The notes beneath the pieces are model-generated. The model worked only from the letters and a program-made list of their open reading frames with translations. It did not search any database and was not told the origin of the DNA. Both the position numbers and the translations under genes were made by a program. 64,000 nucleotides of DNA, from NCBI RefSeq assembly GCF_003853645.1, contig NZ_QTPO01000046.1:1-64000 (forward strand), written 5' to 3'. The stretch comes from Burkholderia sp. Bp9143 (GTDB lineage Bacteria; Pseudomonadota; Gammaproteobacteria; Burkholderiales; Burkholderiaceae). Below are positions 36,096 to 45,572 of this stretch, piece after piece. Positions within the stretch are counted from its first letter, which is position 1, and the number at the start of each line of letters is the position of its first letter.

Positions 36096-36818
36096 ATGAC
36101 TACCCATATCCTCGTCGTCGAACCCGACCATACCGTGCGCGACATGCTTCGCGCCTGTTTTCACAAGTACCAGATCGAGATGTCCGTCCTGTACGACGCA
36201 TCGTTGCTGCTGGCCCGCATGGAGAAGGAGATACCGTCCGCCATCGTACTGCGGGCCGACCAGCCGGTCAGCGACGCGCACGGGACGATCGGCCGCCTGC
36301 GCCAGGCCGGCCACGACATGCCGGTGATCGTGCTCAGCCGTTCGCCGGACATCGCGGACAAGGTCCTCGCGCTCGAGTTCGGGGCGGACGATTATCTGGT
36401 CGACCCGATCAACCCGACCGAGTTGGCCGCGCGGATTCGCAGCGTGCTGCGACGCTTCAACGCGAGCCCGCAGGCCACACCCGAAATACGCGAGTGCTAC
36501 CGGTTCGGCGATATCGAAGTGGATTTTCTCGCACGGCGCGTTTACCGGGCAGGCCAGGATCTCGGCCTGCGCGAGAGCGAATTCGCGCTGCTCAAGGTAT
36601 TCGTCCTGCATCCGATGCGCGCGCTGACCAGGACGAACATGCTGTCGCTGCTCGGCAAGACCGCACTCGAGCAATCGGAACGCGGGCTCGACGTGCTGGT
36701 GTTCCGGCTGCGCGCGCTGATCGAGCAGGCCTCGGACAGCCATCGCTACATACAGACGATGCGCGGCAAGGGCTACATTTTCGTGCCGCACCCGGCGTCG
36801 TTGCGATTCACGCGATGA
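36096..36818 (+). CDS. Orphan OmpR-like regulator with a degenerate receiver
   Basis: A 240-residue protein starting at 36096 (MTTHILVVEPDHTV). It has the receiver plus winged-helix layout of OmpR regulators, but key residues are changed. The second acid of the pair is P10, the phosphoacceptor position holds R53 (VLRADQP, four before the conserved Pro), and the invariant Lys is D103 (LVDPINP). It should not be phosphorylated in the usual way. The DNA-binding domain is normal (ERGLDVLVFRLRALIEQ, MRGKGYIF). No kinase gene is adjacent in the same direction; a two-component pair lies divergently next to it. Control may be by protein level, ligand or dimer state. Confidence 0.88.
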   Translation: MTTHILVVEPDHTVRDMLRACFHKYQIEMSVLYDASLLLARMEKEIPSAIVLRADQPVSDAHGTIGRLRQAGHDMPVIVLSRSPDIADKVLALEFGADDYLVDPINPTELAARIRSVLRRFNASPQATPEIRECYRFGDIEVDFLARRVYRAGQDLGLRESEFALLKVFVLHPMRALTRTNMLSLLGKTALEQSERGLDVLVFRLRALIEQASDSHRYIQTMRGKGYIFVPHPASLRFTR

Positions 36819-36910
36819 TCTCCGCCGGATCCGACGCCTCCCTCGATACCTGAACCGTCGAACCCGCTGCCGGCACCCGCCGGACCCAGCGGGCGCCTTC
36901 GCGGCCTGCT

Positions 36911-39223
36911 TCAGAACGACGTGCCGATCTGAAACTGGAACTTCTGGTATTGGTCGTCGCTGTGGCGCACGATCGGAAAACCGAGACTCAACTTCAACGG
37001 CCCGATCGGCGAGATCCACGACAGCCCCGCGCCATACGAATATCGCAGTCCGTTCGCACCCGTGCTGCTGCCTTCGTTGCCCCAGACGTTGCCGCCGTCG
37101 ACGAACGTAAACACGCGCAACGTGCGATCGTAACCCGATCCCGGCAGCGGAATCGACAGCTCGATGTTGCCCACGACGAGCTTCGATCCGCCGATCGAAT
37201 CGCCGGTCTTCGTGTCGCGCGGGCCGAGCGAACTCGTCTCGTAGCCGCGCACGGAGCCGATCCCGCCCGCGTAGTAGTTCTCGAAGATCGGGTACGGCTT
37301 GCCGCCCAGTCCGGCACCGTAGCCGCCCTGCACGTTGAAGCCGAGCACGTAGCCACGCGCGAACGAATAGTAATACTGGGCGTTGACGTCGGCCTTGTAG
37401 TATTGCGTCTTCGTGACCGGCGTCCCGTATTCGGACGACGCCTGCATGTAATAGCCGTGGCTCGGTGTCAGCGCACTGTCGCGCGCATCGCGTGACCAGC
37501 TGACCGATACCGGCACGGTGGTCGACACGTTGCCGAACGAATTGACGTAGTCGAGATAGCTCTGCGGCGTGCTCGAGTCGGTCCTCAACCGGTGCTGCTC
37601 GATCCCCGTGCCGAAATAGACCCTGTCCGCCTCGGAGAACGGAATCCCGAACTTCATGTTCGCGCCGGCCGTGACGATCCGGAAGCTGGTGTCGCTCGAC
37701 GACGAGTAATAGAGCGGAAACGTCGTCCGGTAATAGACGCTCGTGATCCGCTGGATGCCGTCGATCGTGAAGTACGGGTCGGTCTGCGTGACCGTCAGCG
37801 TCCGGTAGCTCTTCGCGGTATTCACGGTCACCCCGAGGCTCGTGCCCGAGCCGAATACGTTGTCCTGCGTCACGCCGGCCGTCAGCACGACCTTGTCCGA
37901 CGACGACAGCCCGCCGCCGAGCGTGATCGATCCGGTCGGTTTCTCGGCGACCTTCACCTGCAGGTCGACCTGATCCGCCGTTCCTTCGACCGGCGCGGTC
38001 GTCACGTCGACGTCGGTGAAGTAGCCGAGCCGGTTGACCCGGTCCTTCGACAGCGTGATCCGGTTCGAGTCGAACCACGCGTCCTCGAACTGGCGCATCT
38101 CGCGGCGGATCACCTCGTCGCGCGTACGCGAGTTGCCGACGATGTTCACGTGGCGCACGTAGACGCGCTTGCCCGGATCCACCGCGAGCGTCAGGCCGAC
38201 CCTGTGTGCCGCCCGATCGATATCGGGCTGCGCGTTCACCTTCGCGAACGCATAGCCGTACTCGCCGAGCTTGTCGACGATCGCCTTCGTCGTCTGCTGC
38301 AGCTTGTCCGCCGAGAAGCGGTCGCCCGCCTTCACGGTCACCAGCCCGCGCAGTTCGGCGTCGCGACCGAGGAGATCGCCTGACAGCCGGATGTCCGATA
38401 CGGTGTACGGCTCGCCTTCGTGAACGGAGAGCGTCAGGTACATGTCCTTCCGGTCCGGCGAAATCGAGACTTGCGTCGAATCGATGGCGAACTCGAGATA
38501 GCCGCGGTTCAGGTAGTACGCACGGACGTTTTCGAGGTCGCCCGTCAGCTTTTCCTTCGAGTACAGGTCGTTCTTCGTGTACCAGCTCGACCAAGTCGGC
38601 GTCGACAGCTGCATTTCTCCGAGCAGCGTGCTCGTGGAAAACGCCTTGTTGCCGATGAAGTTCACCTGGCGAATCTTCGCGCTCGGGCCTTCCGCGACCG
38701 AGAACAGCAGCGCGACGCGGTACGCATCGAGCGGCGTGACCGTGGTCTTCACCTCGGCCGCGTAGTAGCCGCGCGTCAGGTACTGGCGCTTCAGTTCCTG
38801 CTCGGCCCGCTGCAGCAGCGCGCGGTCGTAGGGCATGCCCGGCGCCAGTCCGACGGCCTTCATCGCCTTGTTCAGATTGTCCTTGTCGAATTCGCGGGTG
38901 CCGTCGAAATCGACCTCGGCGATCGTCGGCCGCTCGATCACGTCGATCACGAGCACACCATCGCCGATCGACATCTTGACGTCGCTGAAGAAGCCCGTCG
39001 CATACAACGCGCGAATGAGTGCCGTCCCCCGTTCTTCCGTGAACGTATCGCCGATCCTGACCGGCAGGTACGCGCCGATCGTGCGCGCTTCGATGCGCTT
39101 CAGCCCGTTGATACGGATATCGCGAATCGTCGCCGGCTGCGCGCCATGCGCGTAACCGGACGCGATTGCGCCGGACAGCAGCACACCCGGTGCGGCAAAT
39201 CGCTTCAGTGCTTGATTGAACAT
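36911..39223 (-). CDS. bamA: BamA/Omp85-family outer-membrane assembly factor, paralogue
   Basis: About 770 residues if it starts at 39223 (MFNQALKRF); 39232 is also possible and neither has a strong ribosome-binding site. The signal peptide ends near AHGAQ. Five POTRA domains span about 25-420 (IRDIRINGLKRIEARTIGAYL begins the first). The C-terminal 16-strand barrel has the lid-loop region and ends in the canonical F (FQIGTSF). The primary Burkholderia bamA lies elsewhere in an rseP/ompH/lpxD operon (general knowledge), so this is an extra copy. It is near a porin and an extra lptD gene. Confidence 0.9.
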   Translation of the reverse strand: MFNQALKRFAAPGVLLSGAIASGYAHGAQPATIRDIRINGLKRIEARTIGAYLPVRIGDTFTEERGTALIRALYATGFFSDVKMSIGDGVLVIDVIERPTIAEVDFDGTREFDKDNLNKAMKAVGLAPGMPYDRALLQRAEQELKRQYLTRGYYAAEVKTTVTPLDAYRVALLFSVAEGPSAKIRQVNFIGNKAFSTSTLLGEMQLSTPTWSSWYTKNDLYSKEKLTGDLENVRAYYLNRGYLEFAIDSTQVSISPDRKDMYLTLSVHEGEPYTVSDIRLSGDLLGRDAELRGLVTVKAGDRFSADKLQQTTKAIVDKLGEYGYAFAKVNAQPDIDRAAHRVGLTLAVDPGKRVYVRHVNIVGNSRTRDEVIRREMRQFEDAWFDSNRITLSKDRVNRLGYFTDVDVTTAPVEGTADQVDLQVKVAEKPTGSITLGGGLSSSDKVVLTAGVTQDNVFGSGTSLGVTVNTAKSYRTLTVTQTDPYFTIDGIQRITSVYYRTTFPLYYSSSSDTSFRIVTAGANMKFGIPFSEADRVYFGTGIEQHRLRTDSSTPQSYLDYVNSFGNVSTTVPVSVSWSRDARDSALTPSHGYYMQASSEYGTPVTKTQYYKADVNAQYYYSFARGYVLGFNVQGGYGAGLGGKPYPIFENYYAGGIGSVRGYETSSLGPRDTKTGDSIGGSKLVVGNIELSIPLPGSGYDRTLRVFTFVDGGNVWGNEGSSTGANGLRYSYGAGLSWISPIGPLKLSLGFPIVRHSDDQYQKFQFQIGTSF

Positions 39224-39616
39224 GCGGATCATCGATGAAAGTCGAGCGGCCAAGTGTAGGAGCCGGCCGTGCCGCTTCGGTTACACCGCGATTGGACGCG
39301 CGTTTCATTCGATTTCCCCATGTTTCCCGCGTGAAGACCTGCGCGGTGCAATGCCGACGCCGCACGGGTGCGTGCAGCGGGTCGCGACGCATGTCCGAGA
39401 CGGGCGAGGCCGCGACGGCGCTGCGCCGCGGTTGCGTCGATAACCGATCGCCGACGTAACGTGCCGAAACATCTATGCACGACTGTGTAAATCCACTGCA
39501 CCGCGCGTTGCGCTCTAATGCGCTTCGACCGGGATCGCCGATGCCGGTCTCACGGCGAGCCGGGCACCGCGAGGACGGCACCTGCTCGTTCGCTTCCCAT
39601 TGCTTCGGAGAATTAA
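39224..39616. other. Divergent intergenic region, bamA paralogue/porin
   Basis: A 393-base region between the divergent bamA-like and porin genes, holding both promoters. No gene, clear envelope-stress sigma factor site or repeat was identified with confidence. Confidence 0.35.
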
Positions 39617-40729
39617 ATGACTAGAACACTGCTGGCCGCCGGCGTTTTCGGCCTGTTCGCCGCAAACACGTACGCACAAAGTTCGGTAACGCTGTACGGG
39701 ATCATCGATGCGGGCGTGACCTACACCAGCAACGCGGGAGGAAAAAGCAGCGTGGCGGCCACGAGCGGCGTGCTGAGCGGCAGCCGCTTCGGCCTGAAGG
39801 GCAGCGAGGATCTCGGCGGCGGCCTGAAGGCGATCTTCACGCTCGAGAACGGCTTTGACGTGATGAACGGCAAGCTCGGCCAGAGCGGCCGCCTGTTCGG
39901 CCGCCAGGCGTTCGTCGGCCTGTCGAGCGACCGGTTCGGCACGCTGACGCTCGGCCGTCAATACGATTCCGTCGTCGATACGCTTGGCGCACTGGAAATG
40001 TCGGGAATTTCCCATCCGTACGATAACGACAACGTCCAGGATTCGTTCCGCGTGAACAACTCGGTCAAGTACCAGAGCGTGAACTATGGCGGCCTGACGT
40101 TCAGCGGCCTGTATGGCTTCTCGAATTCGACCGGCTTCTCGAACAATCGCGCATACAGCTTCGGCGCGACCTATCACTACGGCGGCCTCGACGTCGGTGC
40201 GGGATACCTGAATCTCGGCCGCGCCGGCTCGACCACCAACACGAGCGGCGCGGTGTCCGACGACACGACGTTTACGGCCAGCGGACAACGGACCTGGGGG
40301 TTGGGCGCGAACTACGCGTTCGGCGCGGCGACCGTCGGCGCGCTCTTCACGCAGACGCGCCTGAACGGGCTGACCGGCATCGGCGCCTCCGCCTCGGGTA
40401 CGTCGGACGGCCTGTCGTTCAGCAGCGGCGGCGCACGCTTCAACAACTACGAGGTGCAGGCGCGCTACAACTTCACGCCCGCGTTCAGCGTGACGGGGGC
40501 CTATACCTATACCGACGGTCAAATCGACGGCGTGCGGCCGAAATGGAACCAGGCCGGCCTGACGGCCGACTACGCGCTGTCGAAACGCACCGATGTGTAT
40601 CTGCGGGGCGTGTATCAGCACGTGCATGGCGCCGGCGACAGCGGCATTACCGCGTCGATCGACGGGCTGAGCGCATCGAGCTCGAATCATCAGGCCATCG
40701 TCACGGTCGGCCTGCGGCACAGCTTCTGA
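39617..40729 (+). CDS. Gram-negative porin
   Basis: A 370-residue trimeric-type porin starting at 39617 (MTRTLLAAGVFGLFA) after GGAGAA. The signal peptide ends at TYAQS, and the mature protein begins SSVTLYGIIDAGVTY, the standard start of Burkholderia and Neisseria porins. It contains SGSRFGLKGSEDLGGGLKAIF and GRQYDSVVD, and ends LRHSF with the terminal Phe needed for Bam-dependent assembly. A general diffusion or substrate-specific channel. Confidence 0.93.
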   Translation: MTRTLLAAGVFGLFAANTYAQSSVTLYGIIDAGVTYTSNAGGKSSVAATSGVLSGSRFGLKGSEDLGGGLKAIFTLENGFDVMNGKLGQSGRLFGRQAFVGLSSDRFGTLTLGRQYDSVVDTLGALEMSGISHPYDNDNVQDSFRVNNSVKYQSVNYGGLTFSGLYGFSNSTGFSNNRAYSFGATYHYGGLDVGAGYLNLGRAGSTTNTSGAVSDDTTFTASGQRTWGLGANYAFGAATVGALFTQTRLNGLTGIGASASGTSDGLSFSSGGARFNNYEVQARYNFTPAFSVTGAYTYTDGQIDGVRPKWNQAGLTADYALSKRTDVYLRGVYQHVHGAGDSGITASIDGLSASSSNHQAIVTVGLRHSF

Positions 40730-40816
40730 TCGGCCGGTGCATTCGCCGCGCTTCGACACGGCGGTCGATCGCCCCCGTTGCCCCCTTCATGCCGAATCGG
40801 GCAACGGAACGGTCAC

Positions 40817-40837
40817 GCCTTCGCGACACGCGAAGGC
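40817..40837. other. Perfect 9-bp stem-loop between porin and the next genes
   Basis: GCCTTCGCG-ACA-CGCGAAGGC forms a perfect hairpin 88 bp after the porin stop and 39 bp before the next ATG. There is no T-run, so it may stop or stabilise the porin mRNA, or act in the leader of the next genes. Confidence 0.6.
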
Positions 40838-40875
40838 AGCTTCCCCACTTTCAGACATGCGAGACGAGGTCGATC

Positions 40876-41052
40876 ATGACGCTGTATCTTTCCGCGAGCA
40901 TCCTTGCCGCAGTGCTCAAAAGCAGTTCGTCGCCGGCGGCATTCGTGCTGCTGCAGCAAACCGGCAGCATCGCGCGGACTGCCACGCCTGCGCGGCGCCT
41001 GGCGATGCCGGCTGCATGCGTCGCGTGGCCGGGAGAGACGCCCCGTGCCTGA
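40876..41052 (+). CDS. Short hypothetical frame before the lptD paralogue
   Basis: A 58-residue frame from 40876 (MTLYLSASILAAVLKSSSSP) with a weak GACGAGGTC ribosome-binding site. The N-terminal 30 residues could be a hydrophobic helix. Its end overlaps the GTG of the next gene by 8 bp, as expected for coupled translation. No family recognised; it may be a leader peptide. Confidence 0.4.
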   Translation: MTLYLSASILAAVLKSSSSPAAFVLLQQTGSIARTATPARRLAMPAACVAWPGETPRA

Positions 41053-41440
41053 TTTCGCGACGCTCAAGCTGTGCTCGGTCAGCGCCATGGAAATGTCGGA
41101 GGACGGCGAATTCCTGCTGGTGCGCGGCGCGCATTCGGCGCTCTCGCTGCATCGCTCGACGTTCAATGCGTTGCTGGTCGCGCTGCCGAACGCCATCGAG
41201 CACTCGGCGCGGCTCGCCGACAGGCATGACGACGCGCGCGTCGTGCTGCCGACGACCGGCTGGGAAATCGGCCGGATCGACGACACGCCGCACGTATTCG
41301 TCCGCTTTCATCTGCAAGGCGGCCCCGCCCTCGGCTTCTCCGTTCCCGGCGGACAAGTCCCGGCCATGCTCGACGCGCTCTGCAAGGCGGCCGGCATCGC
41401 CTCCATTCTGGCGCCGCCACCCGGCGCGACCTTCCAGTGA
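41045..41440 (+). CDS. Hypothetical protein upstream of the lptD paralogue
   Basis: A 131-residue soluble protein. The GTG start at 41045 (VPDFATLKLCSVSA) is chosen because GGGAGAGAC precedes it and it overlaps the preceding short frame. The sequence has an alternating beta pattern (EFLLVRGAHSALSLHR, then VVLPTTGWEIGRI). There is no signal peptide. No family recognised. Lying 64 bp before the lptD-like gene, it may be co-transcribed with it. Confidence 0.5.
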   Translation: MPDFATLKLCSVSAMEMSEDGEFLLVRGAHSALSLHRSTFNALLVALPNAIEHSARLADRHDDARVVLPTTGWEIGRIDDTPHVFVRFHLQGGPALGFSVPGGQVPAMLDALCKAAGIASILAPPPGATFQ

Positions 41441-41504
41441 TGCCGACCGGCGCGGGCGTCAGTCGCCCCCTCGTCGCCTCCGCCCTCTCGCCGGACCGTT
41501 TCTC

Positions 41505-43814
41505 TTGATTTCACGTTCACTGCCGGGCCGCCTGCGGCTGAAACCGCTCGCATGCCTGCTGCTCCACCTGCCGTGGTGCATCGTGCACGCGCAAACGGAC
41601 GCATGGTCAGCCTGGACCCTGCGCTCCGCCGACACACTCGCCGAGCATCCCGCTTCGACCGGGCAACGCCCCGCGACGATCGCGCTCGGCGACACAGCGA
41701 GCACGAGCGCCGACACCGACGTCGCCCTCAAGGGCCATGCCGAGCTGCGCCGCGATCGTTCGGTCGTCAAGGGCAACGCGATTCACTACGCGTTCGACAC
41801 CGACGTCGCCGATGCCTATGGCGACGTCGTGCTCGCGGACAGCGGACGCCTCTTCTTCGGACCGGAAGCCCATTTCCGCATCGAAGCGAACAAGGGTTAC
41901 ATCGTCGCGCCCACCTACCGCTTCACATTGAACGGCGGCCGCGGCAGCGCGGCGCGCATCGACGTCGTCGACGCCGAGCACACGTCCGTCGAGCACGGCA
42001 CCTACACGACCTGTGCGTGCGAAGACCGGCCGGGCTGGTACCTGAAGGCGTCGCGCTTCGACATCGACAGCGGCGGCGATACCGGCGTCGCGCGCAATGG
42101 CGTGCTGTTCTTTCAGGGGATGCCGATCTTCGCGAGCCCGTGGCTGTCGTTTCCGCTGTCGAGCGCACGGCGCACCGGGCTGCTGCCGCCGACCGTCTCG
42201 TACGACTCGACCGACGGCGTCGAGCTGACCCAGCCGATCTACGTGAATCTCGCGCCGAACTACGACCTGACGCTGACGCCGCGCACCATGCAGCGGCGCG
42301 GCACGATGCTCGGCACCGACTATCGTTATCTGTCGCCCACCTACAGCGGCGAGCTGGCGATCGCCTACCTGCCCGACGACCGGCTGACCCGCACGAACCG
42401 CTATTCGCTGCACGTCAAGCATGACTGGAACATCGGCAACGGCTTCGGGTTCTATCTGTATGGCGACCGCGTGTCGGATGCGTCGGCGGCGTCGACGCTG
42501 GCATCGTCCGGCACGGCCGCCTCGTCGACGCTGTACCGCCAGGAAGCCGGGCTGACCTATTCGCACGCGCCGTGGTCCGTGCTGTTCAGGGTCCAGCACT
42601 GGCAATCGTTCGACAGCACGACGATCTACGCCAGCGAGCCGCAATTGAACGTGCGCTACGCACGATATAACGCCGGCGGTTTCGACTTCGGCATGGAGGC
42701 CGATGCGACACGCTTCAGGTCGACCGTCTCCGGCGCGACGCAGGGCAATCGCTTCGTGTTCGATCCATACGTCGCGTATTCGGTCGAGCGCCCCGGCTGG
42801 TTCTTCACGCCGAAACTGAAGTGGCATTTCGCGAGCTACAGCCTCACGTCGATCGGCAGCGACGCGCCGAGCGGTCAGCCGAAGCAGTTCGACATGAACG
42901 TGCCGACCGTGACGGTCGATACGGGGTTGCGCTTCGAGCGCGGCGTGCGCCTGTTCGGGCATGCCTATCTTCAGACGCTCGAACCGCGCGTCTTTTACGT
43001 CTATACGCCGTATCGCAACCAGTACCATGCACCGCTGTTCGATACGGCCGTGACGGACTTCGGGATCGGCGAACTATTCTCCGACAACACGTTCGTCGGG
43101 CACGATCGCATTGCGGACGCGAACCGGATCACCGCGGCGCTCACGTCGCGCCTGATCGAGCCGGCCACGGGCGACGAGCGTGCCCGCTTCGTCCTCGCGC
43201 AACAGTACGATTTCAAAGCGCCCAAGGTCACGCTGACGTCGAGCGATTCGACGTCGACGATCTCGCGCACGGGGCTCGTGGCCGGCGCATCGTACAAGCT
43301 CGGCGCCGGCTTCAACGCCGAGCAGGCCGCGCAGTACGACGAGATCAACGATTATCTGCGGCGTGCCTCGATCGGCTTCGGCTGGTCGCCCGGCGAGCAG
43401 CGGGTACTGAACATGTCGTATCGCTACAACCGCGCGGTCGACTATTCGTATGCGAGCGAAGACGTCGAGCCGGTCAGCCAGGCGGTGCTGGCCGCGCAGT
43501 GGCCGCTGACGACCCATCTCTCGGCCGTCGCCCGGCTCGACTACGATCTGCATGCGCGCCGCCTGCGAACCGGGCTGGTCGGCATCCAGTACGACGCGTC
43601 ATGCTGGAGCCTCGGCGTCGCCGGCGAAAAGTACCTGTACGCGACGAGTTCGACCACTGCCACGTCCGGCACGCGGATCATGGTTCAACTGCAATTGAAG
43701 GGACTCGGGGCGGCCGACAGCGGATTGCAGAAGCAATTTTCGGCCGCGGTGCCGGGTTACTCGGCGCCCCGCACGCAACAGGAAGGCGGCGATCGGTTCA
43801 CCGATCTTCCCTGA
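41505..43814 (+). CDS. lptD: LptD-family LPS-assembly protein, paralogue
   Basis: About 769 residues if it starts at the TTG at 41505 (LISRSLPGRL); the region upstream is open and lacks a clear ribosome-binding site. The signal peptide ends near IVHAQ. The N-terminal OstA/LptA-like jellyroll (DVALKGHAELRRDRSVVKGNAI) precedes the LptD barrel (SLSFPLSSARRTGLLPPTVS, DYRYLSPTYSGEL). Cysteines near TCACED and ASCW could form the disulfides the family uses to mature. LptD with LptE inserts LPS in the outer leaflet. The primary Burkholderia lptD is next to surA/pdxA, so this is an additional copy. A hairpin-plus-T terminator follows. Confidence 0.88.
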   Translation: MISRSLPGRLRLKPLACLLLHLPWCIVHAQTDAWSAWTLRSADTLAEHPASTGQRPATIALGDTASTSADTDVALKGHAELRRDRSVVKGNAIHYAFDTDVADAYGDVVLADSGRLFFGPEAHFRIEANKGYIVAPTYRFTLNGGRGSAARIDVVDAEHTSVEHGTYTTCACEDRPGWYLKASRFDIDSGGDTGVARNGVLFFQGMPIFASPWLSFPLSSARRTGLLPPTVSYDSTDGVELTQPIYVNLAPNYDLTLTPRTMQRRGTMLGTDYRYLSPTYSGELAIAYLPDDRLTRTNRYSLHVKHDWNIGNGFGFYLYGDRVSDASAASTLASSGTAASSTLYRQEAGLTYSHAPWSVLFRVQHWQSFDSTTIYASEPQLNVRYARYNAGGFDFGMEADATRFRSTVSGATQGNRFVFDPYVAYSVERPGWFFTPKLKWHFASYSLTSIGSDAPSGQPKQFDMNVPTVTVDTGLRFERGVRLFGHAYLQTLEPRVFYVYTPYRNQYHAPLFDTAVTDFGIGELFSDNTFVGHDRIADANRITAALTSRLIEPATGDERARFVLAQQYDFKAPKVTLTSSDSTSTISRTGLVAGASYKLGAGFNAEQAAQYDEINDYLRRASIGFGWSPGEQRVLNMSYRYNRAVDYSYASEDVEPVSQAVLAAQWPLTTHLSAVARLDYDLHARRLRTGLVGIQYDASCWSLGVAGEKYLYATSSTTATSGTRIMVQLQLKGLGAADSGLQKQFSAAVPGYSAPRTQQEGGDRFTDLP

Positions 43815-43866
43815 GGCCCCCAAGGCCCGGCGAGCTGGATCGGCCCGGCCGGCGAGCATCGAAGCG

Positions 43867-43890
43867 GCAACCGCTCGCCGGTTGCGTTTT
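43867..43890 (+). terminator. Rho-independent terminator after the lptD paralogue
   Basis: A 7-bp stem (GCAACCG, loop CTCGC, CGGTTGC) is followed by GTTTT on the plus strand, 53 bp after the lptD-like stop. Confidence 0.7.
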
Positions 43891-43938
43891 CCGCATCGGT
43901 GTGCCGGGTGACTCCCTGGAAGTCGGACGAGTCGACGA

Positions 43939-45399
43939 TCAGACCGCCATGCACAGGTACTTGATGACGAGGTAATCGTCGATGCCGTAATGCGAGCCTT
44001 CGCGGCCGAGCCCCGACTGCTTCACGCCGCCGAACGGTGCGACCTCGTTCGAAATGAGGCCCGTATTGATGCCGACCATGCCGTATTCGAGCTGCTCGGC
44101 CACCCGCCAGACGCGCCCGATGTCACGGCTGTAGAAGTACGCGGCAAGCCCGAACTCGGTATCGTTGGCGAGCTTCACCACCTCGTCGTCGCTCGAGAAG
44201 CGGAACAGCGGCGCGAGCGGCCCGAACGTCTCCTCTCTCGCGACGTCCATCTGCGCGGTGACGTTCAGGAGCACCGTGGGTTCGAAGAAGCCATGCCCGA
44301 GCGCATGCCGCTTGCCGCCGGCGGCGAGCGTCGCGCCCTTGCCGAGTGCGTCCGCGATATGCGCTTCGACCTTGCCGACCGCCGCGTCGTTGATCAGCGG
44401 CCCCAGCGTCACGCCGCCTTCGGTGCCGTGCCCCACCTTCAGGCCCTTCACGGCCGCCACCAGCTTCGCCGCGAACGCGTCGTAAACCCGGTCGTGCACG
44501 TAGAAGCGATTGGTGCACACGCACGTCTGCCCGTTGTTGCGGTACTTCGACGCGATCGCCCCTTCTACGGCGGCATCGAGATCGGCATCGTCGAACACGA
44601 TGAACGGCGCGTTCCCGCCGAGCTCGAGCGTCACCTTCTTCACGGTGGGCGCGCTTTGCGCCATCAGCAGCCGCCCCACGCCGGTCGATCCGGTAAACGA
44701 CAGCTTGCGCACCACGGGGCTGCTCGTCAGCGCGCCGCCGATCGCCTTCGGGTCGCCGGTGACGATGTTGAGCACGCCGTTCGGCACCCCCGCGCGCTCG
44801 GCAAGCACCGCCAGCGCAAGCGCCGAGAACGGCGTCGCTTCGGCCGGCTTCACGACGATCGGGCAGCCGGCCGCGAGCGCCGGCCCCACCTTGCGGGTGA
44901 TCATCGCGTTCGGGAAATTCCACGGCGTGATCGCCGCGCACACGCCCACCGGCTCCTTGACGACCACGAGCCGCTTGTCCGACGCGGGCGTCGCGAGCGT
45001 GTCGCCGACCACGCGCTTGCCCTCTTCGGCGAACCATTCGATGAACGACGCCCCGTAGACGATTTCACCCTTCGCTTCGGCAAGCGGCTTGCCCTGCTCG
45101 GCCGTGAGGATCAGCGCGAGATCGTCGGCGTGCTCGATCATGAGCTCGTACCAGCGGCGCAGGATGCGCGCGCGCTCCTTCGCCGTCTTTGCGCGCCACG
45201 CCGGCCATGCCGCATTCGCGGCGTCGATCGCGCGCGACGTCTCTGCCGCGCCCATCGACGGAACGCCGCCAAGCGTCGCGCCCGTCGCCGGATCGAGCAC
45301 GTCGAAGCGCTCGCCCGAGTCGGCCTCGCACCATTGCCCGTCGATATAAGCCTGATGACGCAAGAGCGCCGGATCCTTCAACAGCGTGTTCAATTCCAC
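43939..45399 (-). CDS. gabD: Succinate-semialdehyde dehydrogenase
   Basis: A 486-residue aldehyde dehydrogenase. The GTG start at 45399 (VELNTLLKDPALL) follows GGAAGGAACG. The catalytic Cys lies in NNGQTCVCTNRF and the general base Glu in TLELGGNAP, with NAD(P) binding in ITPWNFP. The CVC pair around the active cysteine is typical of GabD-type SSA dehydrogenases. Enzymes of this type oxidise succinic semialdehyde to succinate, the last step of GABA, polyamine and some ring-cleavage pathways. It lies just downstream of an ABC importer and regulator of the polyamine/GABA kind, which fits such a role. Confidence 0.9.
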   Translation of the reverse strand: MELNTLLKDPALLRHQAYIDGQWCEADSGERFDVLDPATGATLGGVPSMGAAETSRAIDAANAAWPAWRAKTAKERARILRRWYELMIEHADDLALILTAEQGKPLAEAKGEIVYGASFIEWFAEEGKRVVGDTLATPASDKRLVVVKEPVGVCAAITPWNFPNAMITRKVGPALAAGCPIVVKPAEATPFSALALAVLAERAGVPNGVLNIVTGDPKAIGGALTSSPVVRKLSFTGSTGVGRLLMAQSAPTVKKVTLELGGNAPFIVFDDADLDAAVEGAIASKYRNNGQTCVCTNRFYVHDRVYDAFAAKLVAAVKGLKVGHGTEGGVTLGPLINDAAVGKVEAHIADALGKGATLAAGGKRHALGHGFFEPTVLLNVTAQMDVAREETFGPLAPLFRFSSDDEVVKLANDTEFGLAAYFYSRDIGRVWRVAEQLEYGMVGINTGLISNEVAPFGGVKQSGLGREGSHYGIDDYLVIKYLCMAV

Positions 45400-45572
45400 G
45401 TTCGTTCCTTCCGGAATAAGAATGCATTGGGCGGCCCGAGCACGACTCGGGCCGCAAATTCGGCAAATTTCAAATGATGGTCGGCAGCGACGCAACGACG
45501 CGAAGACATTTCTTCGCACCCTTCGCAGTGCAAAGTAGCGGTGACAAGAACGGCGTCACGCAGCAAAACGCA

